From positions 1,674,001-1,738,000 of the forward strand of contig NZ_CP071868.1 of NCBI RefSeq assembly GCF_017569225.1: 64,000 nt of DNA. Reading direction: 5' to 3'. Positions 1 to 11,743 of this stretch are shown in pieces. The DNA is from Pengzhenrongella sicca (GTDB lineage Bacteria > Actinomycetota > Actinomycetes > Actinomycetales > Cellulomonadaceae). Position numbers and translations under genes: made by a program. The number at the start of each line of letters is the position of its first letter. Positions within the stretch are counted from its first letter, which is position 1. Below the pieces are notes generated by a model. That model saw nothing but the letters and a program-made list of their open reading frames with translations. It had not been told where the DNA came from and searched no databases.

Positions 1-1
1 G

Positions 2-966
<965 letters not shown>

Positions 967-970
<4 letters not shown>

Positions 971-1812
971 GCGCCGGGACGCCTCCCGTGGCGATCCGGA
1001 GCCAGGTCGCCGACCGGCTCGACGCGTTGAACGCACAGGGGCGCGCCGCGCTCGTGGGCTACCTGCCGCTCGGCTACCCCGACGTCGCCGGGTCGATCGC
1101 CGCGGCGACCGCGATGGTCGAGGCCGGCGTCGACATCGTCGAGCTCGGCGTGCCCTACTCCGACCCGGGCATGGACGGGCCGGTCATCCAGCGCGCCGTC
1201 GAGCACGCGCTCGCGGGCGGCTCGCGCGTGCGCGACGTCTTCACGGCGGTCGAGCAGATCGCGCAGACGGGCGCCCCGGTGCTCGTGATGACGTACTGGA
1301 ACCCGGTCATGCACTACGGCGTCGACGCGTTCGCGCGCGACCTCGCGGAGGCCGGCGGCGCCGGGCTGATCACGCCCGACCTCATCCCCGACGAGGCCGC
1401 CGACTGGATGGCCGCGTCCGACGCGCACGGGCTCGACCGCGTCTTCCTCGTCGCGCCCAGCTCGTCGCCCGAGCGGCTCGCCGCGACGTCCGCCGCGGCG
1501 CGCGGGTTCGTGTACGCGGCGTCGACCATGGGCGTCACGGGCGAGCGGACGTCGCTCGGCGTCCGCGCGCACGAGCTCGTCACCGCGACGCGTCGGGCCG
1601 GCGCCGAGCGCGTGTGCGTCGGCCTCGGCGTCTCGCGCCCGGAGCAGGCGGCCGACGTCGCCGCGTACGCCGACGGCGTCATCGTCGGCTCCGCGCTGGT
1701 TCGCCCGCTGCTCGAGGCGGACGGGATCGCCGCGGGGATCCGCGCGCTGCGCGATGTGACGGAGGGTCTCGCCGCGGGCGTCCGGTCGGCTGGCCGTACG
1801 ATCAGCCGGTGA
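967..1812 (+). CDS. trpA: Tryptophan synthase alpha chain
   Basis: TrpA cleaves indole-3-glycerol phosphate and channels indole to TrpB. It is a 281-residue TIM barrel of usual length. The family signature [14 protein letters not shown] supplies the two catalytic acids, Glu59 and Asp70, eleven residues apart as expected. The phosphate-binding loops GVSRPEQ and [11 protein letters not shown] lie near the C terminus. I chose the GTG at 967 because it overlaps the trpB stop and gives a normal N terminus; the frame stays open upstream but reads as low-complexity Arg-rich sequence. The stop in turn overlaps the GTG of lgt. Confidence 0.97.
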
Positions 1813-2744
1813 TCCCACTCGCTGCGCTGGCCGGGCTGGTCCCGGCCTCGATCCCCAGCCCGCCGACCGCCGTCTGGCACCTCGGCCCGTTCCCGCTGCG
1901 GGCGTACGCCTTCGCGATCCTGCTCGGCATCGCCGCCGCGACCTGGATCGCGCAGCGGCGCTGGGCCGAGCGCGGGGGCGATCCGGAGCAGGTGCTCGAG
2001 ATCGCGTTCTGGGCCGTGCCGTTCGGCATCATCGGCGGCCGGATCTATCACGTCATCAGCTCGCCCGCCGCGTATTTCGGGGAGGGCGGGGACCCGATCC
2101 GGGCCCTGTACATCTGGGAGGGCGGCCTCGGCATCTGGGGGGCGGTCGCGTTCGGCGCGGTCGGCGCCTGGATCGGTTGCCGGCGCCAGGGGGTCAGGTT
2201 CGCGCCGTTCGCCGACACGCTGGCGCCGGCGCTGCTCGTCGCCCAGGCGATCGGCCGACTCGGCAACTGGTTCAACCAGGAGCTGTTCGGCGGCCCGACG
2301 ACGCTGCCGTGGGGGCTCGAGATCGATCCCGCCGGGCCGACGTTCCCGGCCGACTTCCCGGCCGACACGCTGTTCCACCCCACGTTCCTGTACGAGCTGC
2401 TCTGGAACCTCGCGGCGGCGGCCCTGCTGGTCTACCTGGACCGGCGCTTCCGGCTCGGTCACGGCCGCGTCTTCCTGCTGTACGTGGTCTTCTACACGGT
2501 CGGGCGGCTCTGGATCGAGCTGCTCCGGATCGACCCCGCCGTGCAGGTCGCCGGGCTCCGCATCAACGTCTGGACCTCGATCCTCGTGGGGGTGAGCGCG
2601 CTGGTAGCGTTCGTGGTGGTCGGGCGCCGACACCCCGGGCGTGAGACGACCGTCCTGCTCGCAGCACCGCAAGAACCCGCACCGGAAGCACCCGCAGCAC
2701 CAGCAGCACCCGGCGAGCAGGACCCGGCAGAGCGAACCCTCTGA
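1809..2744 (+). CDS. lgt: Prolipoprotein diacylglyceryl transferase
   Basis: Lgt moves diacylglycerol from phosphatidylglycerol onto the lipobox cysteine of prolipoproteins in the cytoplasmic membrane, the first step of lipoprotein maturation. The 311-residue product is polytopic and carries the Lgt signature GRLGNWFNQELFG at about residues 149-161. The C-terminal tail after the last membrane segment is Ala/Pro/Glu-rich and probably disordered. The GTG start overlaps the trpA TGA by four bases, so it appears coupled to the trp genes, an arrangement seen in many actinobacteria. Likely substrates in this window are the lipoproteins at 33108 and 62083. Confidence 0.95.
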   Translation: MIPLAALAGLVPASIPSPPTAVWHLGPFPLRAYAFAILLGIAAATWIAQRRWAERGGDPEQVLEIAFWAVPFGIIGGRIYHVISSPAAYFGEGGDPIRALYIWEGGLGIWGAVAFGAVGAWIGCRRQGVRFAPFADTLAPALLVAQAIGRLGNWFNQELFGGPTTLPWGLEIDPAGPTFPADFPADTLFHPTFLYELLWNLAAAALLVYLDRRFRLGHGRVFLLYVVFYTVGRLWIELLRIDPAVQVAGLRINVWTSILVGVSALVAFVVVGRRHPGRETTVLLAAPQEPAPEAPAAPAAPGEQDPAERTL

Positions 2745-2903
2745 CTCATCGTCACGAGGTCGCCGTTGGCGGACGGTATGACCCGGAGTGTTTCCGGGAG
2801 GTATCGTCCACAGCAACACGTACGGGCCGATGGCGTCCCCACGTCCACCCATGTTCGCGCAATTCTCTGGCTGGTTCGGTCGGAGACGGTGAGGGCGGTT
2901 CAG

Positions 2904-5900
2904 ATGACCACGGCGTCGAGAAGCACGGCCGGAGCGAGCGCTCCGGCCCAGGTCGGCCTGTACGACCCCGCGAACGAGCACGACGCCTGCGGCGTCGCGT
3001 TCGTGGCGACCCTGCGCGGCACGCCCGGACGCGACATCGTCGACGCTGGCCTCACGGCGCTGCTCAACCTCGACCACCGCGGCGCCGTCGGCGCCGAGGC
3101 CGACAGCGGCGACGGCGCGGGCATCCTCACCCAGATCCCGGACGCCTTCATGCGCGACGTGATCGGCGCGGACTTGCCGCCCGCCGGCCACTACGCGATC
3201 GGGATGGCGTTCCTGCCCGTCGACGAGGCGGCGCGGGCCACGGCGGTCCGCATCCTCGAGTCGATCGCGGCTGAGGAGAAGCTCGACGTGCTCGCGTGGC
3301 GCGACGTGCCGGTCACGGCCGACCTGGTCGGGCCGACCGCGCGCGACTCGATGCCGTTCTTCCGCCACCTCGTGGTCGCGGACCCGTCGGGCGAGCTGTC
3401 CGGCCTCGAGCTCGACCGCCGCGCGTTCCGGCTGCGCCGCCGCGGCGAGCGCGAGGCGAACGTGTACTTCGCGTCGCTGTCCGCGCGGACCATCACCTAC
3501 AAGGGCATGCTCACCACCGGCCAGCTCGAGCCGTTCTTCCCCGACCTGTCCGACCCCCGGTACGCGAGCGAGCTCGCGCTGGTCCACTCGCGGTTCTCCA
3601 CGAACACGTTCCCGTCCTGGCCGCTCGCGCAGCCGTTCCGGCTCGTCGCGCACAACGGCGAGATCAACACCGTGCGCGGCAACCGCAACTGGATGAGCGC
3701 GCGCGAGAGCACGCTGGCGAGCGAGAAGCTCGGCGACCTCGCCCCCCTGCTCCCCGTCTGCAGCGACGGGTCGAGCGACTCGGCGAGCTTCGACGAGGTG
3801 CTCGAGCTGCTGCACCTGGCCGGGCGGACGCTGCCGCACGCCGTGCTCATGATGATCCCCGAGGCGTGGGAGAACCACGCGGAGATGGACCCGGCCCGGC
3901 GCGCGTTCTACGAGTACCACGCGTCGTTGATGGAGCCGTGGGACGGCCCCGCCGCGCTCGCGTTCACGGACGGCACGCTCATCGGCGCCGTCCTGGACCG
4001 TAACGGGCTGCGGCCCGGCCGGTACTGGGTCACCGAGGACGGGCTCGTCGTGCTCGCCTCGGAGGCCGGGGTCCTCGACATCGACCCGTCGACGGTGGTC
4101 CGCAAGGGCCGGCTCGAGCCCGGGCGGATGTTCCTGGTCGACACCGGCGCCGGCCGGATCGTCGAGGACGAGGAGATCAAGTCCCAGCTCGCCTCGCAGC
4201 GCCCGTACGCGCAGTGGGTCACCGAGAACGCGATCGCGCTGCCCGACCTGCCCGAGCGCGAGCACGTCGCGCACTCGCGCGCCTCCGTGCACCGGCGCCA
4301 GCGCGCGTTCGGGTACACCGAGGAGGAGCTCAAGATCATCCTCAGCCCGATCGCGTCCACCGGCGGCGAGCCGCTCGGCGCGATGGGCTCGGACACCCCG
4401 CTCGCGGTCCTGTCGACCCGGCCGCGCCTGCTGTTCGACTACTTCACCCAGATGTTCGCCCAGGTCACGAACCCGCCACTCGACGCTATCCGCGAGGAGC
4501 TCGTCACCTCGATCGGCGGCGCGATCGGCACCGAGCCGAACCTGCTCGAGGACAGCCCCGAGCACGCGCGCAAGCTCGTGCTCCCGTTCCCGGTCATCGA
4601 CAACGACGAGCTCGCGAAGATCGCGCGCGTGCAGCGCGACCCCAAGCTCGGCGGGACGTTCCAGGCCATCACGGTGCGCGGCCTGTATCGCGTCGGCGGC
4701 GGCGGCGCGGCGCTCGAGGCGCGGCTCGAGGAGATCTTCGCCCAGGTCGACGCGGCCATCGAGGCCGGGATCAACTTCATCGTGCTGTCCGACCGCGACG
4801 GCGACGCGGACCTCGCGGCGATCCCCTCGCTCCTGCTCACGAGCGCCGTGCACCACCACCTGCTGCGGCGGCGCACCCGGACCCGGATCTCGCTGGTGAT
4901 CGAGGCGGGCGACGTGCGCGAGGTGCACCACGTCGCGCTGCTCATCGGGTACGGCGCGGCCGCCGTGAACCCCTACCTCGCGATGGAGACCGTCGAGGAC
5001 CTCGCGATCGCCGGCTACCTCGCCGTGACCCCCGAGAAGGCGGTGGCCAACCTCATCAAGGCGCTCGGCAAGGGCGTCCTGAAGGTCATGAGCAAGATGG
5101 GGATCTCGACGATCATGTCCTATCGCGGCTCCCAGGTCTTCGAGGCCATCGGGCTGTCGCAGGAGTTCGTCGACACCTATTTCACGGGCACGACGAGCCG
5201 GCTCGGCGGCATCGGCCTCGACGTCGTCGCGGCCGAGGTGGCCGCCCGGCACGCCGACGCGTACCCGCGCAGCGGCAACCCGCTGCCGCACAAGCGGCTG
5301 GCCGTGGGCGGCGAGTACCAGTGGCGCCGCGACGGCGAGGAGCACCTGTTCGACCCCGAGACGGTGTTCCGGCTGCAGCACTCGACCCGGACCCGCCAGA
5401 TGGACGTCTTCCGTGAGTACACGCGGCGCGTCGACGACCAGTCGCGCCGCCTGATGACGCTGCGTGGCCTGCTGTCCTTCACCGACGGCGCCCGCCCGGC
5501 CGTCCCGCTCGACGAGGTCGAGCCCGTCAGCGAGATCGTCAAGCGGTTCAACACGGGCGCCATGTCCTACGGCTCGATCTCGGCCGAGGCGCACGAGACC
5601 ATGGCGATCGCGATGAACCAGCTCGGCGGGCGCTCCAACACCGGCGAGGGCGGCGAGGACCCGGAGCGGCTGCGCGACCCCAAGCGCCGCAGCGCGATCA
5701 AGCAGGTCGCCTCGGGCCGGTTCGGCGTCACGAGCGACTACCTGACCAACGCGGACGACCTGCAGATCAAGATGGCCCAGGGCGCCAAGCCCGGCGAGGG
5801 CGGCCAGCTGCCCGGGCACAAGGTCTCCCCGGCCATCGCGGCCACGCGGCACTCGACGCCCGGCGTCGGCCTCATCTCCCCGCCGCCGCACCACGACATC

Positions 5901-7472
5901 TACTCGATCGAGGACCTCGCCCAGCTCATCCACGACCTCAAGAACGCCAACCCGGCCGCGCGCGTGCACGTCAAGCTCGTGAGCCAGGTCGGGGTCGGCA
6001 CGGTCGCGGCGGGCGTGTCCAAGGCGCACGCCGACGTGGTGCTCATCTCCGGGCACGACGGCGGCACGGGCGCGAGCCCGCTCACCTCGCTCAAGCACGC
6101 GGGCGGCCCGTGGGAGATCGGGCTGGCCGACACGCAGCAGACGCTCGTGCTCAACCGGCTGCGCGACCGCATCGTGGTGCAGGTCGACGGGCAGCTCAAG
6201 ACGGGTCGCGACGTCGTCGTGGCCGCGCTGCTCGGCGCTGAGGAGTTCGGTTTCGCGACGGCGCCGCTGGTCGTCTCGGGCTGCGTCATGATGCGCGTGT
6301 GTCACCTCGACACGTGCCCCGTCGGCGTCGCCACCCAGAACCCCGAGCTGCGGGCCCGCTTCACGGGCAAGCCGGAGTTCATCGTCACGTTCTTCGAGTA
6401 CATCGCCCAGGAGGTGCGCGAGCACCTCGCGGCGCTCGGCTTCCGGACGATCGCCGAGGCCGTCGGGCACGTCGACGCTCTCGATGCCCGCACCGCCATC
6501 GAGCACTGGAAGGCCGACGGCCTCGACCTCGCCCCGGTGCTCGCGGCGCCCGCGCCGGCGCCCGGCTCGTCGCTGCGGAACACGACCACCCAGGACCACG
6601 GGCTCGCCAAGGCCCTCGACAACCGGCTGATCGCCCTCGCGTCCGACGCGCTCGAGCGCGCCGAGCCCGTCCGGATCGAGCTGCCGGTCCGCAACGTCAA
6701 CCGCACCGTCGGCACGATGCTCGGGCACGAGGTGACCAAGCGGTTCGGCAGCGCGGGCCTGCCCGCCGGGACGATCGACCTGACCCTGACCGGCTCGGCC
6801 GGCCAGTCCCTCGGCGCGTTCCTGCCCGCCGGGATCACGATCCGGCTGCACGGCGACGCGAACGACTACGTCGGCAAGGGCCTGTCGGGCGGCCGCATCG
6901 TCGTGCGCCCCGACCGGACCGCGGTGCTGCGCGGCGACCGCGACGTGATCGCGGGCAACGTCATCGGGTACGGCGCGACGTCGGGGGAGATCTTCCTGCG
7001 CGGAGTCGTCGGCGAGCGGTTCGCCGTGCGCAACTCCGGCGCGACGCTTGTCGTCGAGGGCGTGGGCGACCACGGCTGCGAGTACATGACGGGCGGCACG
7101 GTCGTCGTGCTCGGGCGCACCGGGCGCAACTTCGCCGCGGGTATGTCGGGCGGCACCGCCTACGTGCTCGACCTGCGCCGCGAGGCCGTGAACGCGGCCG
7201 CGCTCGCCGCGGGCGAGCTCACGCTCTCGAGTGCCGACGCCGCCGACGCCGAGCTGCTCGAGGCCCTGCTGGGCCGCTACCTCGCCGAGACCGGTTCGCC
7301 GCTCGCGGCCGAGCTGCTGGGGGATCCGCGGGCCATGGTCGGCCGGTTCACCCGGGTGCTGCCCGCCGAGTACGCCCGGATCACCGACGCGATGGCGCGG
7401 GCGACGGCCGACGGCCTCGACCCGTCCGAGCCCGCCGTGTGGGAGCAGATCCTCGAGGTCTCCCGTGGCTGA
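2904..7472 (+). CDS. gltB: Glutamate synthase large (alpha) subunit
   Basis: GltB takes the amide of glutamine and transfers the ammonia to 2-oxoglutarate, giving two glutamates. Domain order is the class II glutamine amidotransferase, whose nucleophile Cys29 lies in EHDACGVAF behind a short propeptide; the central and FMN-binding synthase domains; and the C-terminal beta-helix. The [3Fe-4S] cysteines are visible as [17 protein letters not shown] at about residues 1127-1138. The length of 1522 residues is normal. I chose the ATG at 2904 because GAGGGCGG sits five bases upstream; the frame is open further upstream but lacks family similarity. The 159 bases before it hold no gene and presumably the promoter. 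The end overlaps gltD by eight bases. Confidence 0.97.
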   Translation: MTTASRSTAGASAPAQVGLYDPANEHDACGVAFVATLRGTPGRDIVDAGLTALLNLDHRGAVGAEADSGDGAGILTQIPDAFMRDVIGADLPPAGHYAIGMAFLPVDEAARATAVRILESIAAEEKLDVLAWRDVPVTADLVGPTARDSMPFFRHLVVADPSGELSGLELDRRAFRLRRRGEREANVYFASLSARTITYKGMLTTGQLEPFFPDLSDPRYASELALVHSRFSTNTFPSWPLAQPFRLVAHNGEINTVRGNRNWMSARESTLASEKLGDLAPLLPVCSDGSSDSASFDEVLELLHLAGRTLPHAVLMMIPEAWENHAEMDPARRAFYEYHASLMEPWDGPAALAFTDGTLIGAVLDRNGLRPGRYWVTEDGLVVLASEAGVLDIDPSTVVRKGRLEPGRMFLVDTGAGRIVEDEEIKSQLASQRPYAQWVTENAIALPDLPEREHVAHSRASVHRRQRAFGYTEEELKIILSPIASTGGEPLGAMGSDTPLAVLSTRPRLLFDYFTQMFAQVTNPPLDAIREELVTSIGGAIGTEPNLLEDSPEHARKLVLPFPVIDNDELAKIARVQRDPKLGGTFQAITVRGLYRVGGGGAALEARLEEIFAQVDAAIEAGINFIVLSDRDGDADLAAIPSLLLTSAVHHHLLRRRTRTRISLVIEAGDVREVHHVALLIGYGAAAVNPYLAMETVEDLAIAGYLAVTPEKAVANLIKALGKGVLKVMSKMGISTIMSYRGSQVFEAIGLSQEFVDTYFTGTTSRLGGIGLDVVAAEVAARHADAYPRSGNPLPHKRLAVGGEYQWRRDGEEHLFDPETVFRLQHSTRTRQMDVFREYTRRVDDQSRRLMTLRGLLSFTDGARPAVPLDEVEPVSEIVKRFNTGAMSYGSISAEAHETMAIAMNQLGGRSNTGEGGEDPERLRDPKRRSAIKQVASGRFGVTSDYLTNADDLQIKMAQGAKPGEGGQLPGHKVSPAIAATRHSTPGVGLISPPPHHDIYSIEDLAQLIHDLKNANPAARVHVKLVSQVGVGTVAAGVSKAHADVVLISGHDGGTGASPLTSLKHAGGPWEIGLADTQQTLVLNRLRDRIVVQVDGQLKTGRDVVVAALLGAEEFGFATAPLVVSGCVMMRVCHLDTCPVGVATQNPELRARFTGKPEFIVTFFEYIAQEVREHLAALGFRTIAEAVGHVDALDARTAIEHWKADGLDLAPVLAAPAPAPGSSLRNTTTQDHGLAKALDNRLIALASDALERAEPVRIELPVRNVNRTVGTMLGHEVTKRFGSAGLPAGTIDLTLTGSAGQSLGAFLPAGITIRLHGDANDYVGKGLSGGRIVVRPDRTAVLRGDRDVIAGNVIGYGATSGEIFLRGVVGERFAVRNSGATLVVEGVGDHGCEYMTGGTVVVLGRTGRNFAAGMSGGTAYVLDLRREAVNAAALAAGELTLSSADAADAELLEALLGRYLAETGSPLAAELLGDPRAMVGRFTRVLPAEYARITDAMARATADGLDPSEPAVWEQILEVSRG

Positions 7473-8949
7473 CCCGCGCGGCTACCTGAAGATCCGGGAC
7501 CGCGAGCTGCCGGCCGACCGCGCCGTCCCGGTGCGGCTGCTCGACTGGCGCGAGGTGCACGCGCACCGCGTGCGGCACCCGGACGACCTGGCGATGCTCA
7601 CGCGGCAGGCGACGCGGTGCATGGACTGCGGCATCCCGTTCTGCCACCAGGGCTGCCCGCTCGGCAACCTCATCCCGGAGTGGAACGACCTCGCGCGCCA
7701 GGGCCAGTGGGGCGACGCGATCGAGCGGCTGCACGCCACGAACAACTTCCCGGAGTTCACGGGTCGCATCTGCCCCGCGCCGTGCGAGTCGGCGTGCGTG
7801 CTGGGGATCAACCAGCCGCCGGTGACGATCAAGAACATCGAGGTCTCGATCGTCGACGAGGCGTTCGAGCGCGGCCTCGTCGTGCCGCAGGTCCCGCAAC
7901 GGCTCACCGCGTTCACCGTCGCCGTGGTCGGCTCCGGGCCGGCCGGCCTCGCGGCCGCGCAGCAGCTCACGCGCGCCGGCCACACCGTCGCCGTGTACGA
8001 GCGGGACGACGCGATCGGCGGCCTGCTGCGGTACGGCGTGCCGGACTTCAAGCTCGAGAAGCGGCACATCGACCGCCGGCTCACGCAGATGGCGGCCGAG
8101 GGCACCCGGTTCCGGCCCGGCATCGAGATCGGCCGGGACATCTCCTGGACGGACCTGCGGGCGCGCTACGACGCCGTCGTCATCGCGACCGGCGCGACGG
8201 TCCCGCGCGAGCTCGCGCTCCCCGGCCGCGAGCTCGAGGGCGTGCACCTCGCGATGGAGTACCTGCACCAGTCGAACGCCGTGACGGCGGGTCGCGAGGT
8301 GGCCGACCAGGTCGTCGCGACCGGCCGGCACGTCGTCATCATCGGGGGCGGCGACACGGGCTCGGACTGCCTCGGCACCGCGCTGCGCCAGGGGGCGGCG
8401 TCGGTGACGACGCTCGCCATCGGCAAGCGCCCGCCGATCAGCCGCCCCCCGCACCAGCCGTGGCCGACGGACCCGCTCGTGTTCGAGGTGTCGAGCTCGC
8501 ACGCCGAGGGCGGTGAGCGCGACTACCTCGCCTCGACGGTCGAGTTCGTGCCCGGCACGGGGGCTGACGCCGGGCACGTGCGCGCGCTCCGCCTCGCGCG
8601 CACCGAGTACCTGCCCGACGGCCGGCGCGTGCCGACCGCCGGCACCGAGCGCGACATCCCGGCGGACCTCATCCTCATCGCGATGGGCTTCACGGGGCCG
8701 GAGACCGCCGACCTGACGGCGCAGACCGGGGCCGACCTCACCGGCCGCGGCTGGGTCGCGCGCGGGGAGGACTACGCCACGAGCGTCCCGGGCGTCTTCG
8801 TCGCGGGCGACGCCGGTCGCGGCCAGTCGCTCATCGTCTGGGCGATCGCCGAGGGCCGCGCGGCGGCGGCGTCGGTCGACGCCTACCTGTCCGGCAGCAC
8901 GGAGCTGCCGTTCCCGATCACGGCGAGCACGGTCGCTCTCCGTCCCTAA
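7465..8949 (+). CDS. gltD: Glutamate synthase small (beta) subunit
   Basis: GltD is the NADPH-oxidising subunit that feeds electrons to GltB through Fe-S clusters and FAD. The N-terminal ferredoxin-like domain shows Cys52, Cys55, Cys60 and Cys64 ([13 protein letters not shown]) and Cys103, Cys107 and Cys111 (CPAPCESAC). The FAD fold starts with [15 protein letters not shown], and the NADPH fold with [13 protein letters not shown]. The C-terminal [19 protein letters not shown] is typical. The 494-residue length is normal. The GTG start lies inside the end of gltB, so the subunits are probably made stoichiometrically by coupled translation. Confidence 0.97.
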   Translation: MADPRGYLKIRDRELPADRAVPVRLLDWREVHAHRVRHPDDLAMLTRQATRCMDCGIPFCHQGCPLGNLIPEWNDLARQGQWGDAIERLHATNNFPEFTGRICPAPCESACVLGINQPPVTIKNIEVSIVDEAFERGLVVPQVPQRLTAFTVAVVGSGPAGLAAAQQLTRAGHTVAVYERDDAIGGLLRYGVPDFKLEKRHIDRRLTQMAAEGTRFRPGIEIGRDISWTDLRARYDAVVIATGATVPRELALPGRELEGVHLAMEYLHQSNAVTAGREVADQVVATGRHVVIIGGGDTGSDCLGTALRQGAASVTTLAIGKRPPISRPPHQPWPTDPLVFEVSSSHAEGGERDYLASTVEFVPGTGADAGHVRALRLARTEYLPDGRRVPTAGTERDIPADLILIAMGFTGPETADLTAQTGADLTGRGWVARGEDYATSVPGVFVAGDAGRGQSLIVWAIAEGRAAAASVDAYLSGSTELPFPITASTVALRP

Positions 8950-8950
8950 A

Positions 8951-9018
8951 CAGTCCCACGCGCAGTCCTCGCGCAGTCCACAGACCAGTCCAGCCAGCAG
9001 TTGTCCGTAGAGCAGTTC
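8951..9018 (+). repeat. Phased CAGTCC repeats between gltD and pyk
   Basis: CAGTCC occurs at 8951, 8963, 8974 and 8986, spaced 12, 11 and 12 bases. Related CAGTTG and CAGTTC follow at 8998 and 9013. The first four copies fall roughly one helical turn apart, on one face of the DNA. They follow the gltD stop directly. The function is unknown; they could be a protein-binding array or simple repeat expansion. Confidence 0.5.
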
Positions 9019-9056
9019 TTCGTGATCCCTTAGGCACGGCGGCCGGGTGCGGCTCC

Positions 9057-9070
9057 GGGACCATGGGCAC
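9057..9070 (+). promoter_or_regulatory. Weak DevR/DosR-like box upstream of pyk
   Basis: GGGACCATGGGCAC agrees with the mycobacterial DosR core GGGACTWWAGTCCC at 10 of 14 positions by eye. A TAGGCT -10-like hexamer at 9094-9099 would place transcription start at or next to the pyk ATG, so the box centre would be near -43. That is a usual activator position, but the match is modest and a chance occurrence is possible. Confidence 0.3.
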
Positions 9071-9106
9071 GGAGTCCACACCCAAGAAAGGCCTAGGCTT
9101 CCTGAC

Positions 9107-10537
9107 ATGCGCAGAGCGAAAATTGTATGCACCATCGGACCCGCCACGGAGTCCGCCGAGCAGATCCAGGCCCTGGTTGACGCCGGCATGGACGTGGCCC
9201 GCCTGAACCGGAGCCACGGCGACACCGAGGTCCACGAGCGCGTGTACAACAACGTGCGCGCCGCGGCCAAGGCGTCCGGCCGGTCGGTCGCCGTCCTGGT
9301 CGACCTGCAGGGCCCGAAGATCCGGCTCGGCAAGTTCGTCGAGACCAAGCACGAGCTCGCGATCGGTGACGTGTTCACGATCACGACCGACGACGTGCCC
9401 GGCACCAAGGACCTCGTCTCCACGACCCACAAGGGCCTGCCGAACGACGCCCGCGTCGGCGACCCGATCCTGATCGACGACGGCCGCGTCCTCGTGCGCA
9501 TCACGGCCGTCGAGGGCAACCGCGTCGTCACCCGCGTCGAGGTGGCCGGCCCGGTCTCCAACAACAAGGGCCTGAACCTCCCGGGTGTCGCGGTCTCCGT
9601 GCCGGCGATGTCCGACAAGGACGAGGCGGACCTCCGCTGGGGCCTGAACATCGGCTGCGACCTCATCGCGCTGTCCTTCGTGCGTAGCGCGGCGGACTAC
9701 GACGACGTGCGCCGGATCATGGAGGAAGAGGGACGAGTCGTCCCCGTCATCGCCAAGATCGAGAAGCCGCAGGCCGTCGAGAACCTCGCCGAGATCGTCG
9801 ACGCGTTCGACGGCATCATGGTCGCCCGCGGCGACCTCGGCGTCGAGATGCCCCTCGAGCAGGTCCCGCTGGTGCAGAAGCGCGCGGTCGAGCTCGCCCG
9901 CCGCAGCGCCAAGCCCGTCATCGTCGCCACCCAGGTGCTCGAGTCGATGATCTCGGCCCCGCGCCCGACGCGCGCCGAGGCGTCCGACTGCGCCAACGCG
10001 GTGCTCGACGGCGCCGACGCGGTCATGCTCTCGGGCGAGACGGCGATGGGCGCGTTCCCGATCGAGGCCGTGCGCACGATGGCGCGGATCATCGAGAACA
10101 CCGAGGAGTTCGGCGCCGAGCGGATGGCGCCCCTGGGCTCCAGCCCGCACACGCGCGGTGGCGCGATCACCCGCGCGGCCGCCGAGATCGGCGAGACGAT
10201 GGGCGTGAAGTACCTCGTCACGTTCACCCAGTCGGGCGACTCGGCGCGGCGCATGTCGCGGCTGCGCTCGGCGATCCCGCTGCTCGCGTTCACGCCCGTC
10301 ACGACCGTGCGCAACATGCTCTCGCTGAGCTGGGGCGTGCAGAGCTACGAGGTCGCGAGCGTCGACGACACCGACGAGATGGTGACGCAGGTCGACCAGA
10401 CCTTGCGCGCCAACGGTCTCGCCGAGTTCGGCGACTACGTCGTGATCGTCTCGGGTGCCCCGGTCGGCATCCCCGGCACGACGAACTCGATCCTCGTGCA
10501 CAAGATCGGCGAAGAGTCCGGCCACCGCCGCCCCTGA
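9107..10537 (+). CDS. pyk: Pyruvate kinase
   Basis: Pyruvate kinase makes ATP and pyruvate from phosphoenolpyruvate. The 476-residue sequence opens with MRRAKIVCTIGPAT and has the active-site stretch IAKIEKPQAVENL with its catalytic lysine, MVARGDLGVEM and the TQVLESMI segment, then the C-terminal effector domain. The ATG at 9107 starts the conserved N terminus. No Shine-Dalgarno sequence lies at useful distance, and a TAGGCT -10-like hexamer ends eight bases before the ATG, so a leaderless mRNA is likely. It follows gltD after 157 bases and appears to have its own promoter. Confidence 0.96.
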   Translation: MRRAKIVCTIGPATESAEQIQALVDAGMDVARLNRSHGDTEVHERVYNNVRAAAKASGRSVAVLVDLQGPKIRLGKFVETKHELAIGDVFTITTDDVPGTKDLVSTTHKGLPNDARVGDPILIDDGRVLVRITAVEGNRVVTRVEVAGPVSNNKGLNLPGVAVSVPAMSDKDEADLRWGLNIGCDLIALSFVRSAADYDDVRRIMEEEGRVVPVIAKIEKPQAVENLAEIVDAFDGIMVARGDLGVEMPLEQVPLVQKRAVELARRSAKPVIVATQVLESMISAPRPTRAEASDCANAVLDGADAVMLSGETAMGAFPIEAVRTMARIIENTEEFGAERMAPLGSSPHTRGGAITRAAAEIGETMGVKYLVTFTQSGDSARRMSRLRSAIPLLAFTPVTTVRNMLSLSWGVQSYEVASVDDTDEMVTQVDQTLRANGLAEFGDYVVIVSGAPVGIPGTTNSILVHKIGEESGHRRP

Positions 10538-10608
10538 CCGACCTGTGTGATCGCACCCCGGGCTACTGAACCCGAGCGCGGCTGAACTCGAGCAACTGCA
10601 CCACACAC

Positions 10609-10667
10609 GACCGCCGTACCGTCACACCCGCCGAGAATCCTTCGCCGAGTGTGACGGTGCGGCGGTC
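10609..10667. terminator. Bidirectional hairpin between pyk and dps
   Basis: A 19-base arm at 10609-10627 pairs with 10649-10667 with only one G-U pair, around a 21-base loop. It lies between the convergent ends of pyk and dps and could end transcription from both sides. No long U tract follows, which is common in high-GC actinobacteria. Confidence 0.75.
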
Positions 10668-10681
10668 TTGCGCGCTGCGGG

Positions 10682-11254
10682 CTAGCTCTTCGCGCCGGCC
10701 GAGGCCTTGGTGGCCGCGCCGCGCTCGGTGACGGCGCCGTTGGTGCTCAGGGCGCCGCCCGAGGACTCCAGGTGCGCGCGTACGAACCAGTGGAACAGCT
10801 CGAGCTCGCCCAGCTCCCCGACCAGCAGGTCGTTCGTGACCGCGTCGAGCTCCTCGGTCTCGGCGGCCGCCGCGCGGTGCGACTCGATGACGCCCTGGTA
10901 CACGGCGTCGAGCGCGCCGAGGTGCTCGATCGCGCCGGCCCGGCCGATGGAGTAGTCGTCCCAGGTCCGCTCCGCGACGATCGCGCCCGGCGTGCCCTTC
11001 GGTGCGACCCCGAGGGTCGCGATCCGCTCGGCGACCGCGTCGACCATCGCCCGGACCGCCTCGACCTGGGGGTCGAGCATCTCGTGGACCGCGATGAAGT
11101 GCGGGCCGACGACGTTCCAGTGGATGTGCTTGAGCGTCAGCGCGAGGTCGTTCAGCGCGTGCAGGCGGCCCTGCAGGATGGTCGCGACCGCGGCGCCGTC
11201 CTCGGCGGTCAGCGACGGAACGGTGAACTTCGGCAGATCGGTGCGGCGAGCCAT
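10682..11254 (-). CDS. dps: Dps-family DNA-protecting ferritin
   Basis: Dps proteins form 12-subunit shells that oxidise and store iron and shield DNA under starvation or oxidative stress. The 190-residue product has the four-helix ferritin-like core. The Dps ferroxidase residues are visible as His45 (HW), His57, Asp61 and Glu65 in KHIHWNVVGPHFIAVHEMLD. A C-terminal tail of about 25 residues ends in ATKASAGAKS; its basic character could contact DNA. AGGAGG stands seven bases before the ATG. The gene faces pyk across a strong hairpin. Its iron role fits with the VIT transporter at 18.6 kb, though they are not in one operon. Confidence 0.93.
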   Translation of the reverse strand: MARRTDLPKFTVPSLTAEDGAAVATILQGRLHALNDLALTLKHIHWNVVGPHFIAVHEMLDPQVEAVRAMVDAVAERIATLGVAPKGTPGAIVAERTWDDYSIGRAGAIEHLGALDAVYQGVIESHRAAAAETEELDAVTNDLLVGELGELELFHWFVRAHLESSGGALSTNGAVTERGAATKASAGAKS

Positions 11255-11440
11255 GTGACGTCCTCCTGTGGTGCGGGTGCGCAGTGCGCGCGGGTCGGGT
11301 GCCCTTGTGCGGCGAGCCCAGTTCCATCCTTTCCCGGAACCCGCACTCCCGCACGGCGAGAGTCGTTGTCCGCGAGCGCGGCCTCGTCCTCGGGCTGAGA
11401 CCGGGGTGCGCCGTGGCGCGCCGCGCGGTAGGACGGTTCC

Positions 11441-11692
11441 ATGAGCACCTCGTCGCGAGCCGCCGACCCGACCGATCCGGCGGGATCGCCAACCGCCGCT
11501 GCCGCCGACCCGCCCGCCGAGCCTGCCCTCGACGGGCCGGCTCCGGGTGGGGCCGAGCCGTCAGACGAGCCCGTCGACGTGCGCTCGGGCGGGGACGCCG
11601 GCAACGCGCCCCGATCGCTCACCGCCGCCGAGGCGCGCTGGCAGGAGCACGAGAGCTCGGGCTCGTCCTGGGACGCCGGCGACACCATCTGA
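11441..11692 (+). CDS. Small disordered hypothetical protein
   Basis: This 83-residue protein is rich in Ala, Pro, Asp and Ser and is likely disordered apart from a short C-terminal stretch, LTAAEARWQEHESSGSSWDAG. The ATG has TAGGA eight bases upstream. It is transcribed away from dps and toward the cydC end. I recognise no family. Compositional bias makes the call uncertain, but the start signal and position favour a real gene. Confidence 0.5.
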   Translation: MSTSSRAADPTDPAGSPTAAAADPPAEPALDGPAPGGAEPSDEPVDVRSGGDAGNAPRSLTAAEARWQEHESSGSSWDAGDTI

Positions 11693-11743
11693 GCCCCCGG
11701 GAGGCCGCGACGGCCGCGGGCCCGCGCGCGGGAGAGGGCGGCG

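Noticed and set aside
1314-7073. Very long open frame on the minus strand opposite trpA, lgt and gltB
   Set aside because: It is antisense to conserved genes and reads as low-complexity Arg/Asp/Val-rich sequence, a usual artefact of high GC.
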